A stretch of DNA of 64,000 nt from Whitmania pigra (Eukaryota > Annelida > Clitellata > Hirudinida > Haemopidae), in the NCBI GenBank assembly GCA_021613335.1, contig JAJTWR010000001.1, positions 779,501 through 843,500 of the forward strand, read 5' to 3'. The notes under the pieces are model-generated. The model saw only the letters and a program-made list of their open reading frames with translations. It made no database searches and was not told the origin of the DNA. Shown piece by piece: positions 21,700 through 33,061 of the stretch. The position numbers were made by a program, and so were the translations under genes. Numbering within the stretch: position 1 is the first letter of the stretch; every line of letters begins with the position of its first letter.

Positions 21700-24363
21700 C
21701 TGGATCTTGAATCGATCGAGTAAATAGAAGCCAAAAAAATTATGCTTTCCGCAATAAATTCCATCTCGTGGTTATTGAATTAAACCTAGAAATTTCTTTA
21801 AACATTCTTATTTATAGCAGCAAAAATGCAGAATGCTTAATTAAACATTATCTCATTAAAGATTAACTCATTATTACCTTTGAGATATATTTTTTACTAT
21901 AATAAATGCTCAAATCCCACCTCATTAATCGTTGTTTTTAAGAAACACCTCTGTTGCATGCTTAAATGTGTTCCTATTATGATCAGTACTTGCCATTTCG
22001 TTAACCACGACCTAGAGGTATAACGTATTTGAATCCCTTTTCGGGAGCATCGTCCCAATAATCTGGTTATTTTAGAAATATTAGGTGTATTATAAATTTG
22101 TAATTTACAATTATACCAGAAATCTTAACATGGTTGTCCAGAGTGCGGGTTACAAATGCTTTAGAACCAACCCTATAGCTGACATACTTTTATTTCTCGC
22201 TATTTATATTGCAAATGTATTTATTTCTTGTGTGTTCGAATCAATAAAGAAAATAAATATGGAAATAAATATGGAAAGATGTTGACAAAAAAACTACTTT
22301 CATTTTGTACGATTAGGACATGACATGTTTTTATTTTAGCAGCGGGTGACTTGCTTTGACTGTTGACTGGGAATTTATTAAATTTTTTAATAATAAGTTA
22401 CTCGTTGATAATTTAATTAACTTCGATTAATTGTGACTTGTTATTATTATTATCATCATTACTGATGACGAAGACAGCGATGACGATGATGATGATGCCG
22501 TGAAAGCTTTTACCGATCCAAAATATTCCCGAAAAACAATGAGCATTTAAAATAGCAAATCTAATCCGTCATTAAAGCGGAAGCTAGAACCACAAAACAC
22601 TCGAAAGTAACGATCTCACTGCTGAGCCCATTCTTACTTAATCTGGAATTGTATTTCCTGAAGCTCTCAACTTTCAAGTTTTCATTAGGATATGTTTTCC
22701 TTTGTCCAGGAAAGATGAATTACTGAAAAAAATAAAATATGTATAATAACCACTCGGACACTTTGCATAATTTATCAATGTTTCTCATCGAATTTAAACT
22801 GTATTTGAACATAATGATTAAATAACAAATAAATCAAATTAAAATGTACAAATACGTGATTATACGTTATATTTCTTTAGCCAAAAGAAAAAATGCGTCT
22901 ATTGGTGCGTGTTATAATCGTGTGCGTGTGTTATATGTGATTTTTCCCAAACTGGAAAAACTGCATGTTATATTTGTCTGTTTGTTAATTTTGTGAAAAT
23001 ACGGTTCTTACATTATTATTTGATTTAATTGTAATAATATAAATTATTATAATCTTTACGATTTTATTGTAATATTACATATTATATCTGTAATTTTTAG
23101 AGATTGCTATTGTTAAAACTAAGAACTACTTTGGATAAATGTTGATTTGAATGATTATATAACTAACATTAAAGAGAATTTGTTCTTGGTTTTATAACAT
23201 AACATTATTTGGCTGTCCTCTGGTGAGTGTTTAATTATTCTAAAATGTATTAAATTAACACACACTAGATTAGTGAATGAACGAACAAAAATAAATGAAT
23301 ATTCTTCATCATCATCATCATCAAAGTCGTTAAAGCGTCCTTAGCGTAGTAGTGATGAATTGTAATGGCTGACTGTGGCTAGTCAGGCGTGAAAATTACA
23401 ACATAAACAGGAAATGTGATGGCGACGGTTACAGGTAAATACAATGGAGAAAACTCAAAATGTAGAAAACTAAAACTTTTAAAAATTGTTGTGCATATAA
23501 CTATTAATATTAATAATAATCTAAACAGTAATCATTATTTTCACAATATACAAATTTTTAAAAGGAAACCATTTATTATCCTACCCTAACCTTAATATAA
23601 GTATTTTATCTTTGAACTGATGCAAATGACTACGAGTGTGGTTTGAATTCAGTCAGTAATTCCATTCACCTTCAGGCATTTTAAAAACCATGTACTGCAC
23701 CGAAATCCTGTTAGTATTATTATCATAAATTAATATTAATTATAATTTTCTTAATTAACTAAATAGTTTAGTAATTGATTGAATTTAATAAGATCTGCTT
23801 ATAAATGTTATCATTCTTAAATGACGGATGGATCGATGCATAGATAAACGGATGGATTGATGGATATATCTATAAGTGGATAGTTAAATGGATGGATGGA
23901 TGGATGGATGGATGGGTGGATAAATGAATTCCTACCATAAAGAGGGCCTCTTAACGATTCAAGGTCAATCAGATGCAGTGACCCAGCTCGTGACATTCTG
24001 ACTTTCGCTATGTGCTGATGGAAATTTTAAATATAAATTACATATAATTATTATGTTTATATGGCTACTGTTAATTTTATTATTATGAAATATATTTTTT
24101 TAAAGTTAAAATATATGTTATTATAGTATTTTAAATAATTTATGAATAATCCAAAATGTGAGACCCTAGCTTCAATTTATCATTACATTTAATTGATAGT
24201 GCAACATGGAATTATTTTCATAATTCATCTTTTAGTTAAATTAAATTTATATCGCGATTCATCTTCTAATTCACCATGCATTAAGATATATAATACATCT
24301 TCTAATTCGTCATGCACCTCCCACTTCATCATGCATCGTCTAATTCAGTTGAATTATTTCCAG
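21700..24363. other. Intron C-D
   Basis: AT-rich intronic sequence with a (TGGA)n patch at about 23820-23920 and short ATC runs. It ends at the acceptor gaattatttccag. No RNA gene or transposon is recognised. Confidence 0.45.
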
Positions 24364-24661
24364 GGTGGTCACTACCTCGATCCGTTGCTTCCACAAAATC
24401 AAATCTAACATCCGAAACAGATGCAGTCACGATGATTCCGCAGAAGAATATCATCACAACTTCATTCAACCCCTCGTGGACCAGACCCGTGCCATCGTAT
24501 TGGCTCACTGCTCTCTGTCCCCGCCCTACAAACAATATTTCGTCCAATCACCGCCGACGGCAGCCCTGTCTTCCTCGTCTACGTCATCGCATCGTCCTCC
24601 AATGAGAGTGGAGGGTCTGGCGCTGTCGTCTCTTGTGGTATTGCTTTCGCGCCGGCGCTAA
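24364..24661 (+). CDS. Three-cysteine-module gene, terminal exon D (unit 1)
   Basis: The exon starts after ttatttccag, completes the Arg codon from exon C and continues VVTTSIRCFHKIKS to a TAA at 24659-24661. It has a fourth module C-x11-C-x28-C, a Ser/Thr-rich linker (SSSSTSSH) and a mildly hydrophobic end (LALSSLVVLL) followed by three Arg. GC content and codon use stand out from the AT-rich surroundings. The C-terminal hydrophobic stretch is too short for a confident membrane or GPI call. Exon D' at 44496-44793 encodes the same 98 residues. Confidence 0.75.
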
Positions 24662-24994
24662 AATCCCGGTCAATACTTTTGTACGCATGCTTCTCTTGCT
24701 GGAAGAGGGCAGAATTTTTGGACGGGAATGCAAAATGAAATTTGTTGAGTTTTTTGTGATTTTTTTTCTCTTTTTATCTTTTTATTCGTTTTTATTCGAG
24801 GGTTAGCGGTTGCAAGATTCGTTCGTTTTGTCGTAGTTGTAGCCTAGGTGCAGATGATGATGACGATTAGTTATACTATGATGTCCCACATCGTACCTTG
24901 ATTGCGTTACACCTTTTCTTTCGCACCGTTATTAATTGTTCCTTTTCAATTTATGATCGTTCAGTAGGTGCAAAGATCTAATTGAAGGCAACCA

Positions 24995-25000
24995 AATAAA
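24995..25000 (+). terminator. Candidate poly(A) signal AATAAA
   Basis: First AATAAA after the exon D stop, about 335 bases downstream, in accaaataaatgtcttttt. Confidence 0.45.
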
Positions 25001-26820
25001 TGTCTTTTTCTTTTTCTATTTACTAGTTTATTTATTACTTCTATTTATTAGATTAATATTTATTTTTTAATATTATAATAATAATTAAACATTATAAAAT
25101 AATTTCATAATATATAATTTATAGTAATATAATAAAAATTTAATAAATTAATATTAATGTAATAACAATAATAATTAATGTTATTAAATTAATATTACTA
25201 ATATTATAAAATTTTCATGACTAAAATAATATTCATAATAATAAAATATTTCCATTATTAATAACATTAAAGGTACTGCTATTTTTAATTATAGTGATAA
25301 TAAAAATTGAAATTTTATTGCGCTTAAAAATAAATTGTTTTGGTCGGATGGATGGATGGACGGATGGAGATTTGGTTGGGTACATTTGCTCTGTATGAAT
25401 ATCCAATGTTCGTGCTCATGGCTGATTGCAAAACTAATTATCGACCTGTTTACTGTCGTCATTATTGTTGAACCACGCCATCAATGCCATCGTTTGTCCT
25501 TGCCATCGTCGTCATCATCGTCATCTTTATGATCTTTGACCTTAATTTTCTTCATCTTTTATCTTCTCTCACTTATAGTTCGATCAACCGTGTCATAAGC
25601 CACTCCTCATTAGCAGAAATCTTCCAATGTAGACATTTTTTTATTCAGTGTCATTTTTTTTCTTGCTATTGTAATTTGATTCCTGTCCTCTGTGACACCG
25701 TTAATTTTTGCAACATGACTGCTTGTCAAGTGGCCGTGTTTCCGACCCGTCTCGGCGTTCCTTTGACACTTGCAATTGTGAACTCAATGATCCCATACGT
25801 CATCATGTCCTTTGGGTTCACATGAACGCAGACAAGAATTTTTTGGTAACACTGTACCATGACTTCATCCCAAACAACTCGGGATCCCATTGGGAATGGA
25901 TGCTTGGCGTTTGATTCAGATTTAGTCGAACGAATTTTTTCTTTTTGGGCTCTGCACTGGTCCGGCTCAGCAATCATCATGTTACGTCATAATTGTTATT
26001 ATTGCTGCCATCATCAACAGCATTGCTGCTTTCCATGGGTTTCATATCGATTAAGGCAGAAGTTTTTAGATAAGTCACTTTGTATCCTTTTATAGGGAAT
26101 GGCTTTCTTATCGAAGCAAGATCAATTTTTTGTTCTGATTAAAAGCCGCAGTAGTAGTACCGATCACGTGACATTGCATAGCGTCACCATGGGCGGTTGT
26201 TTTTTTTTATAATTTGAATTCAAATTTGAACCAGCCAATAGCGAATGACCGCGTTCTTGTTGATGAACGCTTATTTGTTGAGTTTTTAGTTTCTTTAAGC
26301 ACATTTTGTTTTAGAATTTTGTGCTATCCAAGGTGGCTTCCTATGTTTTCAATTTCTTCTGCGTTTGAATCACGATTCGCTCAATTTTCGATTTCAATTT
26401 GGTACTGCTTAGAGAATTTAAACGCATTTAGCATTTCAAACTTCCAATGCGCATTTGTTGCCAGATAATTTGAATTTTGATAGATGTACAATCAATAGGA
26501 AAATAGATGCCAATCAAACAATAGGTTGTCTGTCTAAACTGGGTTGTTATTCAACTTTTACTTTCACATTCACTTACGGAACACTTACAGGTATTGGTGA
26601 TGCCAGAGAATTTTACTTGATTGATCAATTCAGTCAGACATTTTGCTTTTTTATCCTTCAGACTATTATTTCTGATTGGTTGATAATTATGTTTCAGAAA
26701 GCAATCGCATCACTTGTTCATTCTACACCAACGATACTATTGTTTTGTATATATATACAGAACGTCGAGAATGGATGGATTTCATTCTTTTTCTGTTTCG
26801 TTTTCTGAGACCTTAAGACC
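25001..26820. other. Downstream half of duplication unit 1, no confirmed gene
   Basis: An AT-rich block (25020-25330) is followed by more balanced sequence. Several 65-117 codon frames exist on both strands but none has a start context, domain or splice pattern I can defend. Being duplicated almost unchanged, the region gives no conservation evidence. Confidence 0.35.
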
Positions 26821-26857
26821 TACAAACAATTAACGCCTGTCCCGAGCTTTGAACCGG

Positions 26858-26890
26858 CCAATCGTTATTCAGGTCGTTGTCATGGGCAAC
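26858..26890. promoter_or_regulatory. CCAAT box and RFX-type X-box
   Basis: CCAAT at 26858-26862 is followed by gttgtcatgggcaac at 26876-26890. The latter fits the RFX X-box consensus RYYNYY-N(1-3)-RRNRAC at every position and is a near palindrome. The surrounding 26840-26990 is locally GC-richer. It is duplicated at 47010-47024. X-boxes mark promoters of ciliary genes in many animals, but I find no convincing gene next to it. Confidence 0.4.
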
Positions 26891-26991
26891 GAGCGACGAT
26901 CGACCTGGAGAGAAAGCTTGTTACGCGTGGCTTGGACTCGCGATGTTCTTGCTGATGAGGCAGACTTGTTCGATCTCTGCTTGTAGATGTT

Positions 26992-27255
26992 TTGGCTGAT
27001 TTTACATCGTCGCCGTCGTCAAGGGCTTGGCAGCTCTGTTATCAGCGACTTTTCCAATCTTATCTGAGTTGCACTGTGATGGTTCCTCTTGTCAAACCAT
27101 TGCAAAAATTTTATCAGTTACTATTTCGATGTCTTTGCTGTCCTTCATCCGCCATCACCATCATCAAATCATCTGAACTAAAGACTGACAGCAAGAAATT
27201 GGAGATGGGTTTAGACGAAAGAAAAAGAAATTTAGCAAAACAAAATGTACCCTAG
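26992..27255 (+). CDS. Unconfirmed 87-codon frame downstream of the X-box
   Basis: A frame beginning MADFTSSPSSRAW starts about 100 bases after the X-box and is present in unit 2 with a shifted end (47126-47392). There is no domain and the C-terminus differs after one substitution. It could be a first exon or noise. Confidence 0.15.
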   Translation: MADFTSSPSSRAWQLCYQRLFQSYLSCTVMVPLVKPLQKFYQLLFRCLCCPSSAITIIKSSELKTDSKKLEMGLDERKRNLAKQNVP

Positions 27256-29008
27256 TAAAACAGTACTGTCCAGGAGTGCCGGGAGCGTATATATATGAAA
27301 GGAAATTGTGTTTCGCTATGAACGCTAGGTGTCGTCGGGTGAGTGAAGGGTGGAGTGGATTGTCAGCTTATTTCTGGAGAACTGGAGAAAATTGTTGGAA
27401 CAGGAAGAAGGAGATGGAAAAACATGGCGGTCAGTTCAAATGTAAACACTGAATTCACGGCGAGCATCGTGTAGCAATATGTTTTTCATCTTGTCAGTTC
27501 CAGTGCTAGGCGTCAGTGGTTGGCATGTTTTTAATTTCAAATTGCATTTCTCAACACTTTTCGTCCATTTTTTGAAGTTTTTTTTTTTTTTGAAATCTAC
27601 TAAACGTATCACTTTCTGTCACTTTGTGTTAACTCATAAAAGACACAACACATTTTCAATGCCTCATTTGCTAAGTTGACTTGCTGGCAACGAATAGTAT
27701 AGTTTTGTGAACTATTTAAGTCTTTCACACTTTTGTGGAGTTCATACGTGCTACGTTCATTTATTTTTTTCGATTTTAGATTCCCTTTTTTTCTTTTAAT
27801 TTTCTTTTTTATTTTGCTTCTTAAACTGTGAATTTTATGAGTTGCCTTTTCTAATGCTGTTCGCAAGACTCGTCATTTCACCGGAGCACGTAAAGACGAT
27901 CATTATTTATGCGATGCAATTTGTGACAAGAAACAAAACCCTTTTAAAAAACAGTTGAGTTTTGTTTAAATTGACTTAAAAATAATTGCATTATTATTTC
28001 GAACAAATATCTTTGCTCAATTTCAAAGCCATTCCCGATTGCACTGCAATGCCGAATCAAAGCGCAAGAGTGGACAAGCCCAATTGCCTTTTTTGGCAGT
28101 ACCGAAGAGTATGTCGGATTATGAAATATAAATCAGGAATTATAGATAATAAAGCAGGAATTTAAAAAAAAGTAAATTGTAATTATAGGAACCGCCGATT
28201 AACACAAAATAACTAGCATGACGCTTTCTTTATTAACTTCAACCATGGGATTGAAAAATTATTGAAAACCGAGATTAGGTTTGTCGAAATAATTAAGAGC
28301 ACCATTTCCTTTTTACGTACCATTTGTTGTTTCAAACAATAATCACGTAAATAAAACTTTATTTTTTCCGTCAGCAAAACGATTTCATCATCTGACGTCT
28401 TGTTAAATCTCAAACGATTCTTTGTCGATCAAGACACGCTGTTTTGCATGCTGAATGATCGAGTGAGACAAATCTGAGTTTTATCGCTATTGACGAAGAA
28501 TAAATTGAGGTCGTTCGTGCAAAACGTCTAAACGTTTTCTGTAAATAATAGAAATTTAAATATGGAACCACTAATCTGAAATAAGTATATTTAGAATTTT
28601 TAAATATTATGACAAGAAAACAAAATATAAAATTTTAATTTATTAATTAATTGTAATTTTATATTTTCCTTTCGCAAATTTTTTCAGGTACAGTAATCAT
28701 TTATCATTTCTAATTCTCATAGATATGCCAAGCTACCAGGATCTTCGCTTTTATTGCAATTACAAGAGCGTACAAGAATTTACTTCCAAAAGTTAATATG
28801 AATGCGCAAATGATTTCTGACCTTACATTGCTTTCGGATGATTTTTATGGACAAATGTTTGGAAGCCTTTCGTGGTCATCAAATAATATAAATAAGCTTG
28901 TTGTATCACATATTACAAGAAAAGCTTGCAGTTGAACGTAAATCCTACAAATCTGTGGCCGCTCTTTACCATTGTTAATTTACCACCACCATCATCATCA
29001 TCATCATC
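27256..29008. other. No gene seen
   Basis: AT-rich sequence. The duplication ends at about 28640. From 28640 to 28990 the sequence is unique to this unit and ends in an (ATC)n run that received the LTR element. Confidence 0.4.
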
Positions 29009-29013
29009 ATCAT

Positions 29014-29166
29014 TGTAATGTTTTCGTTATTGCAATCTTTAACAGTTTAAACACAATGTCAATAACAGCTAATCAAAACAGTTCAGAACGCAAGATGGCC
29101 ACACCAAACACACGCCTAACAAAAGATCTGTAATCGAACAAAATATAAACATAGACATATGTCACA
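29014..29166 (-). repeat. 3' LTR
   Basis: On the minus strand it begins TGTGACATATG and ends CATTACA. It is preceded by the purine tract AAGGGGAGA (29167-29175), the expected plus-strand priming site. Confidence 0.92.
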
Positions 29167-29223
29167 TCTCCCCTTATACAACTAATGTCCTTCATTGATC
29201 GGATGATGATGGAACTCCTTCCT

Positions 29224-29798
29224 TTAGAGATCTGCAAAACGGACTGGAGGTTTAGAGATCCTTCCTGACCTAGTCCGGTATTCAGTCATAGTAGAATCAG
29301 TGGGGTGTACTGAAGGTGCTTCAGTCGGTTCTTGGTTGTTTTCATTGACCTCTATGGGCTCGTCCGTTTGAACTGAAATGACTGGAGGGGATTCCTCTGT
29401 GGCTATGAGATGACGCCGATTTCTCCTGAGTTTTCCACCCGACTCTGTAGTCACGATGTACGATGGAGGGGCGTCATGCTTGTTGTCCACTTGTCCTAGA
29501 ATCCACTGGCCTTGATGACGTATTCTGTTTCTCCTGGCTGCAGTTCTGGTAGGCTACGAGCTCCTCTGTCGTAGTACATCTTCTGCTTTTTCTGCAAGTT
29601 TTTTAGTTGTTTCTGGCCATTAACCGCTTGGGGCATCAGCAGAGACTTTAGAGCTGGCAGTTTAGTTCGAAGAGCTCTACTCATAAGAAGCTGGGCTGGA
29701 CTGAAGGTACTTCCAGTGATTGGAGAGGTACGGTATTGCAAAAGACCTATATGAGCGTCTGTTCCTCCTTCATGAGCCTTCTTTAATAGCTTCTTCAC
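29224..29798 (-). pseudogene. pol: Pol part 4: integrase C-terminus in two frames
   Basis: Frames 29798-29496 (RTSPITGSTFSPAQLLM..., typical of the integrase C-terminal region) and 29490-29224 (ending SGRISKPPVRFADL) are separated by a stop and a frame change. The GPY/F-like tail is degenerate. This supports the view that the element can no longer make a full polyprotein. Confidence 0.75.
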
Positions 29799-29861
29799 TG
29801 TCTGAATTGCTCTTTCTGCTTGGCCATTGCTTTGGTCATAGTTGGGACTTGAAGTGACTAG

Positions 29862-30431
29862 TTAAAAATTCCACTCGGCAGCAAATTTTTTCATGACTAT
29901 GCTCGAACTAGGCATGTTGTCAGCCATGACGATTTCGGGGATTCCATGACGAGCAAAAACTTCCTTCAGTTGATCCATCACAGAGATTGCCGTTTTTCCT
30001 TTCAAGAGGCCCACTTCCGGATATTTGGAGTAGTAATCAACCACTATTAGGTAGTCTTTGCCATCTAGAGAAAAAATATCAACTCCAACTTTTTCCCAAG
30101 GTCGATCTGGAATGGGGTGTGGGATCAAGGGTTCTTTAGATTGCATGTTCCTATATTTACTACAGATGTTGCACCTTTTCACTAATTGCTCAATGTCACG
30201 CGACATATTTGGCCAAAATAGTGCAGACCTTGCCATTGCCTTGCATTTCTCAATCCCTAGATGTCCTTCGTGAATCCTTCTAAGCATATCAGGCCTAAGT
30301 TTCGAAGGAACTATTATCCGGTCAAGGTAGAATAAGATACCCTCGGCTTCGTAGATCTCTGCAAGAAAATTCTGGTAATCACGCAGTTGTTTGACAAGTT
30401 GGTTTTTTACTTCAGCATCACAGCATAGCAA
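29862..30431 (-). CDS. pol: Pol part 3: integrase zinc finger and catalytic core
   Basis: The HHCC finger (HEGHLGIEKC ... CNICSKY) is followed by a DDE core with VDIFSLDGKDYLIVVD and MADNMPSSS. The frame closes at a TAA at 29862, about where the catalytic Glu region would continue, so the core is interrupted. Confidence 0.85.
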   Translation of the reverse strand: MLCCDAEVKNQLVKQLRDYQNFLAEIYEAEGILFYLDRIIVPSKLRPDMLRRIHEGHLGIEKCKAMARSALFWPNMSRDIEQLVKRCNICSKYRNMQSKEPLIPHPIPDRPWEKVGVDIFSLDGKDYLIVVDYYSKYPEVGLLKGKTAISVMDQLKEVFARHGIPEIVMADNMPSSSIVMKKFAAEWNF

Positions 30432-30964
30432 GGCTTTTTTAGCTCTGGGTCACAACTGGTTGCTTCCTTAAAGACGTCTAGCATGCGTAGACTTACTGGG
30501 GTATTGTGAAGCACTGAATGTATTGTAACATTAATGTCTTCTTCAACTTCAATCTCTGAGGGAGTCTGGGGAATTGTAAGGTAAGCTCTAGACAAAGCGT
30601 CTGCAACAAAAATGAGCTTGCCTGGTGTGTAGACCACTTTGAGGTTGAACTTAAGTAGTCTGAGCAACATTCTCTGAAGTCGTGGAGTGGTTGCTGCTTT
30701 GGGCTTGCGAAAAATTGCTTCCAGTGGGCGATGATCACTCTGGATGATGGTCAGTTGTCCATAGATAAATTGGTAAAATTTTTCACAAGCAAAGACTATT
30801 GCTAATAGCTCCTTCTCAATTTGAGCATAGCGGGTTTCTGCATCTGTTAGAGCTCTTGAAGCAAATGCTATCGGTTGTCCTTCTTGAAAAAAACAAGACC
30901 CTAATCCTGATGAAGAGGCGTCAGTTTGGATAGTGATCTGCTTGGTAGGATCAAAAAATCTCAA
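30407..30964 (-). CDS. pol: Pol part 2: RNase H domain
   Basis: The frame has IQTDASSSGLGSCFFQ, EKELLAIVFACEKF, SDHRPLEAI and VADALSRAYL, the standard RNase H blocks of Ty3/gypsy polymerases. It is separated from part 1 by a frame change next to 30961. Confidence 0.9.
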   Translation of the reverse strand: MRFFDPTKQITIQTDASSSGLGSCFFQEGQPIAFASRALTDAETRYAQIEKELLAIVFACEKFYQFIYGQLTIIQSDHRPLEAIFRKPKAATTPRLQRMLLRLLKFNLKVVYTPGKLIFVADALSRAYLTIPQTPSEIEVEEDINVTIHSVLHNTPVSLRMLDVFKEATSCDPELKKPCYAVMLK

Positions 30965-32424
30965 TGTTGGGCTTTTAATATGCTGTCTTTCAATGCTTCA
31001 AATGCTTTTCTGTGTTGAGCTGCCCAGGTCCACGTCATGCCTTCTTTCATCAGCATTCTCAGTGGATCTGTCATTGATGAAAAATTGGGAATGAACTTTG
31101 AGAGGTAAGTCACCATGCCTAAGAATCTATGAAGTTCTTTCTTGTTGGTTGGTGCTTCTAATTTTTCAATTGCCTGGATTTTGTTGGGATCTGGACTGAC
31201 TCCCTTTTCCGACAATAAGTGACCTAGGTATCGGACTTGATGTACCTTGTACTGAAGCTTCGACTTGTTGAATTTTACGTTGTGCTGTCGTGCTCGTTCC
31301 AACACTTTCCTCAAAGTTTCATCGTGCTCAGCCTCATTTCTCCCTGCGATAATAAGGTCGTCAAAGACTATGCGGACATTCGGTATGTCACCGAATGTAT
31401 CAGTGTTTCTCTTCTGAAACACTTCGGGTGCTGACGTTATGCCAAATGGGAGACGAGTAAAGGAATATCTTCCAAATTGGCTGTTAAACGTACACAACCT
31501 GGAACTCTCTTCATCCAGCTTTATTTGATGAAAACCATCCTTCATATCAATGATGGTGAACACAGTCATGCCATGGAGTTGTGCTGTAACATCCTCACAT
31601 GTGGGAATAGCATAGTGTTCCCTTTTTATGGCGGTATTCAGGTCTCTTGGATCGAGACACAATCTGATAGATCCATCCTTCTTTTCAACCAGCAACAAGC
31701 TGCTCACCCATTCCGTCGGTTCATCGCGCTTAACCAAGACTCCTGCTTCAATCATCTGATCCAACTTTTGCTTGAGTTTTGGCTGGAGAGACAATGGAAC
31801 ACGTCTTGGAGGGTGAATTTTGGGTGTAATGGAAGCATCAACAACAATATGGTGTTCTTTGGGATAACAACCCAATCCTTGGAAGACATCTTGATATTCC
31901 TCTAAAGTTTTCTTTGATGCCATCTGTGTTACGCTGTTAATCCTGCTTATCAGGTTCAGCTCCAGACAAGTTGGCAGGCCCAAGATTGTAGGTACTTGGC
32001 GGTTGACCACGAAAAAATCGGTCGGAATACTTCTTCCACGATGTTGGATGAGAATGGTGACCAATCCTGCTGGGTTTACCTTGTCGTTACTAAATGAAGT
32101 GAGTACAGCTTTTGTAGTGCGAAGATGTGGACGATCTTTCATGTGTCTGAAAACATTTTGTGATAAAATGTTCACCTCTGCACCTGTGTCTAATTTGCAC
32201 CTAAGGTTGGTTTTACCCACGAGGAGTTCTTTCCACCACGATGTTTGTTGAACATTTCCAAGCTTGCATATTGACACAAAAAATGATTGCACTTCATGGA
32301 CAGGAGATGGTCTCTGTCTCGAACGAGAAGTGGATCTCTGTCTTGGCGTCGTCTTGGTATTTCTACAACATCTGGCGTAATGGTTCTGTTTGCCTTGGTG
32401 GATGCTTTCCTCCACAGTTTCCAC
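30961..32424 (-). CDS. pol: Pol part 1: aspartic protease and reverse transcriptase
   Basis: This 487-codon frame starts upstream of the rest of the zinc knuckle. Then come a protease with LDTGAEVNIL and a reverse transcriptase with IIDMKDGFHQIKL, RLPFGITSAPEVFQ and a catalytic box VFDDLII, where Phe replaces the usual Tyr-x-Asp-Asp aromatic. It ends in the connection region (LEAPTNKKELHRFLGMVTYL). It overlaps Gag in the +1 frame. Confidence 0.9.
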   Translation of the reverse strand: METVEESIHQGKQNHYARCCRNTKTTPRQRSTSRSRQRPSPVHEVQSFFVSICKLGNVQQTSWWKELLVGKTNLRCKLDTGAEVNILSQNVFRHMKDRPHLRTTKAVLTSFSNDKVNPAGLVTILIQHRGRSIPTDFFVVNRQVPTILGLPTCLELNLISRINSVTQMASKKTLEEYQDVFQGLGCYPKEHHIVVDASITPKIHPPRRVPLSLQPKLKQKLDQMIEAGVLVKRDEPTEWVSSLLLVEKKDGSIRLCLDPRDLNTAIKREHYAIPTCEDVTAQLHGMTVFTIIDMKDGFHQIKLDEESSRLCTFNSQFGRYSFTRLPFGITSAPEVFQKRNTDTFGDIPNVRIVFDDLIIAGRNEAEHDETLRKVLERARQHNVKFNKSKLQYKVHQVRYLGHLLSEKGVSPDPNKIQAIEKLEAPTNKKELHRFLGMVTYLSKFIPNFSSMTDPLRMLMKEGMTWTWAAQHRKAFEALKDSILKAQH

Positions 32425-33061
32425 ACTGCTTTAAATCCAATGCTTGGAGATCGGTGGTGAGTGGTTTTGGGCACTTTATAGCTAGCACCGCTGAGTTGTC
32501 GCCAGTAATACTCTTAACCTGGGCTTTGCATGACTCCGATGCTCTGCAGATGCTAACTGCTCTTTCGAGAGTGAGTTTGTCGTCTTGAAGGAATCTTTTA
32601 AGGAGCGAGCGATCCGCGCATCCGAGTACGATCCTGTCTCTCATCATAGACTCCACTTGGTCTCCGAACTCACATGACTTTGCTTGGTTCTTCAGTTTGG
32701 TAACAAATGCGTCAATCGGTTCATCCGGCAGCTGTGATAACTGCCAAAAAGCGACCCTCTCCGTGATCGAGTTTAACTTCGGCGTGCAAAATGCTTCAAA
32801 CTTCTTGATCACTTCTTCCAAATTGTTAGCATCCGAGTTTCTGTCAAACGTGAATGCGTTGAAGATTGGAAGAGCATCCGGTCCTAAGTAGCTGAGAAGC
32901 ATGGCTATCTTGATGCTCTCAGGCTTGTCCAGAGATTCCGAGGCCGTCAAATGTATATTGAACATTTGAATGAACAATCGCCATTCTTCGGCGAGGTTCG
33001 CCGAATCGAATCGAAAAGTATAAGATCTATTGAAAATAGAATCTTTCGTCGACTGCGCCAT
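32363..33061 (-). CDS. gag: Gag-like protein of the Ty3/gypsy element
   Basis: The frame begins MAQSTKDSIF and runs 232 codons. It carries a typical retrotransposon capsid region (WRLFIQMFNIHL ... LPDEPIDAFVTKLKNQAKSC ... DRIVLGC). It ends in the first half of a zinc knuckle (CGNCGGKHPP). The second half (NHYARC) continues in the +1 frame, so a one-base shift splits the knuckle. That is more likely damage than programmed frameshifting. Confidence 0.85.
   Translation of the reverse strand: MAQSTKDSIFNRSYTFRFDSANLAEEWRLFIQMFNIHLTASESLDKPESIKIAMLLSYLGPDALPIFNAFTFDRNSDANNLEEVIKKFEAFCTPKLNSITERVAFWQLSQLPDEPIDAFVTKLKNQAKSCEFGDQVESMMRDRIVLGCADRSLLKRFLQDDKLTLERAVSICRASESCKAQVKSITGDNSAVLAIKCPKPLTTDLQALDLKQCGNCGGKHPPRQTEPLRQML
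33050..33060 (-). other. Primer-binding site matching the tRNA-Ser 3' end
   Basis: TGGCGCAGTCG directly after the 5' LTR is complementary to CGACTGCGCCA, the 3' end I recall for animal serine tRNAs. The site is also translated as residues 2-4 of Gag. Confidence 0.7.

Larger units (their letters stand above)
19650..28640. repeat. Segmental duplication unit 1 (about 9 kb; partner 39940-48772)
   Basis: From ttgttattacttcatagcattatg to gacaagaaaacaaaatataaaatt, the sequence reappears in the same orientation about 20.1 kb downstream. Differences are sparse apart from microsatellite lengths. Exons C and D encode identical residues in both units. The unit includes intron B-C, exons C and D, a probable 3' UTR and about 3.6 kb of further sequence. 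Confidence 0.95.

Noticed and set aside
21342..21764. THSL-repeat protein on the minus strand
   Set aside because: Artefact of (GAGT)n; the real signal here is the plus-strand exon C.
25484..25825. 113-codon hydrophobic frame, possibly a membrane protein
   Set aside because: Its start is coded by atc-type repeat, there is no domain, and identity between duplication units is uninformative because non-coding DNA is equally preserved.
32430..33061. Programmed +1 frameshift between Gag and Pol
   Set aside because: The shift splits the zinc knuckle itself and other frame breaks exist downstream, so mutation is the simpler reading; other family copies would be needed to revive the idea.
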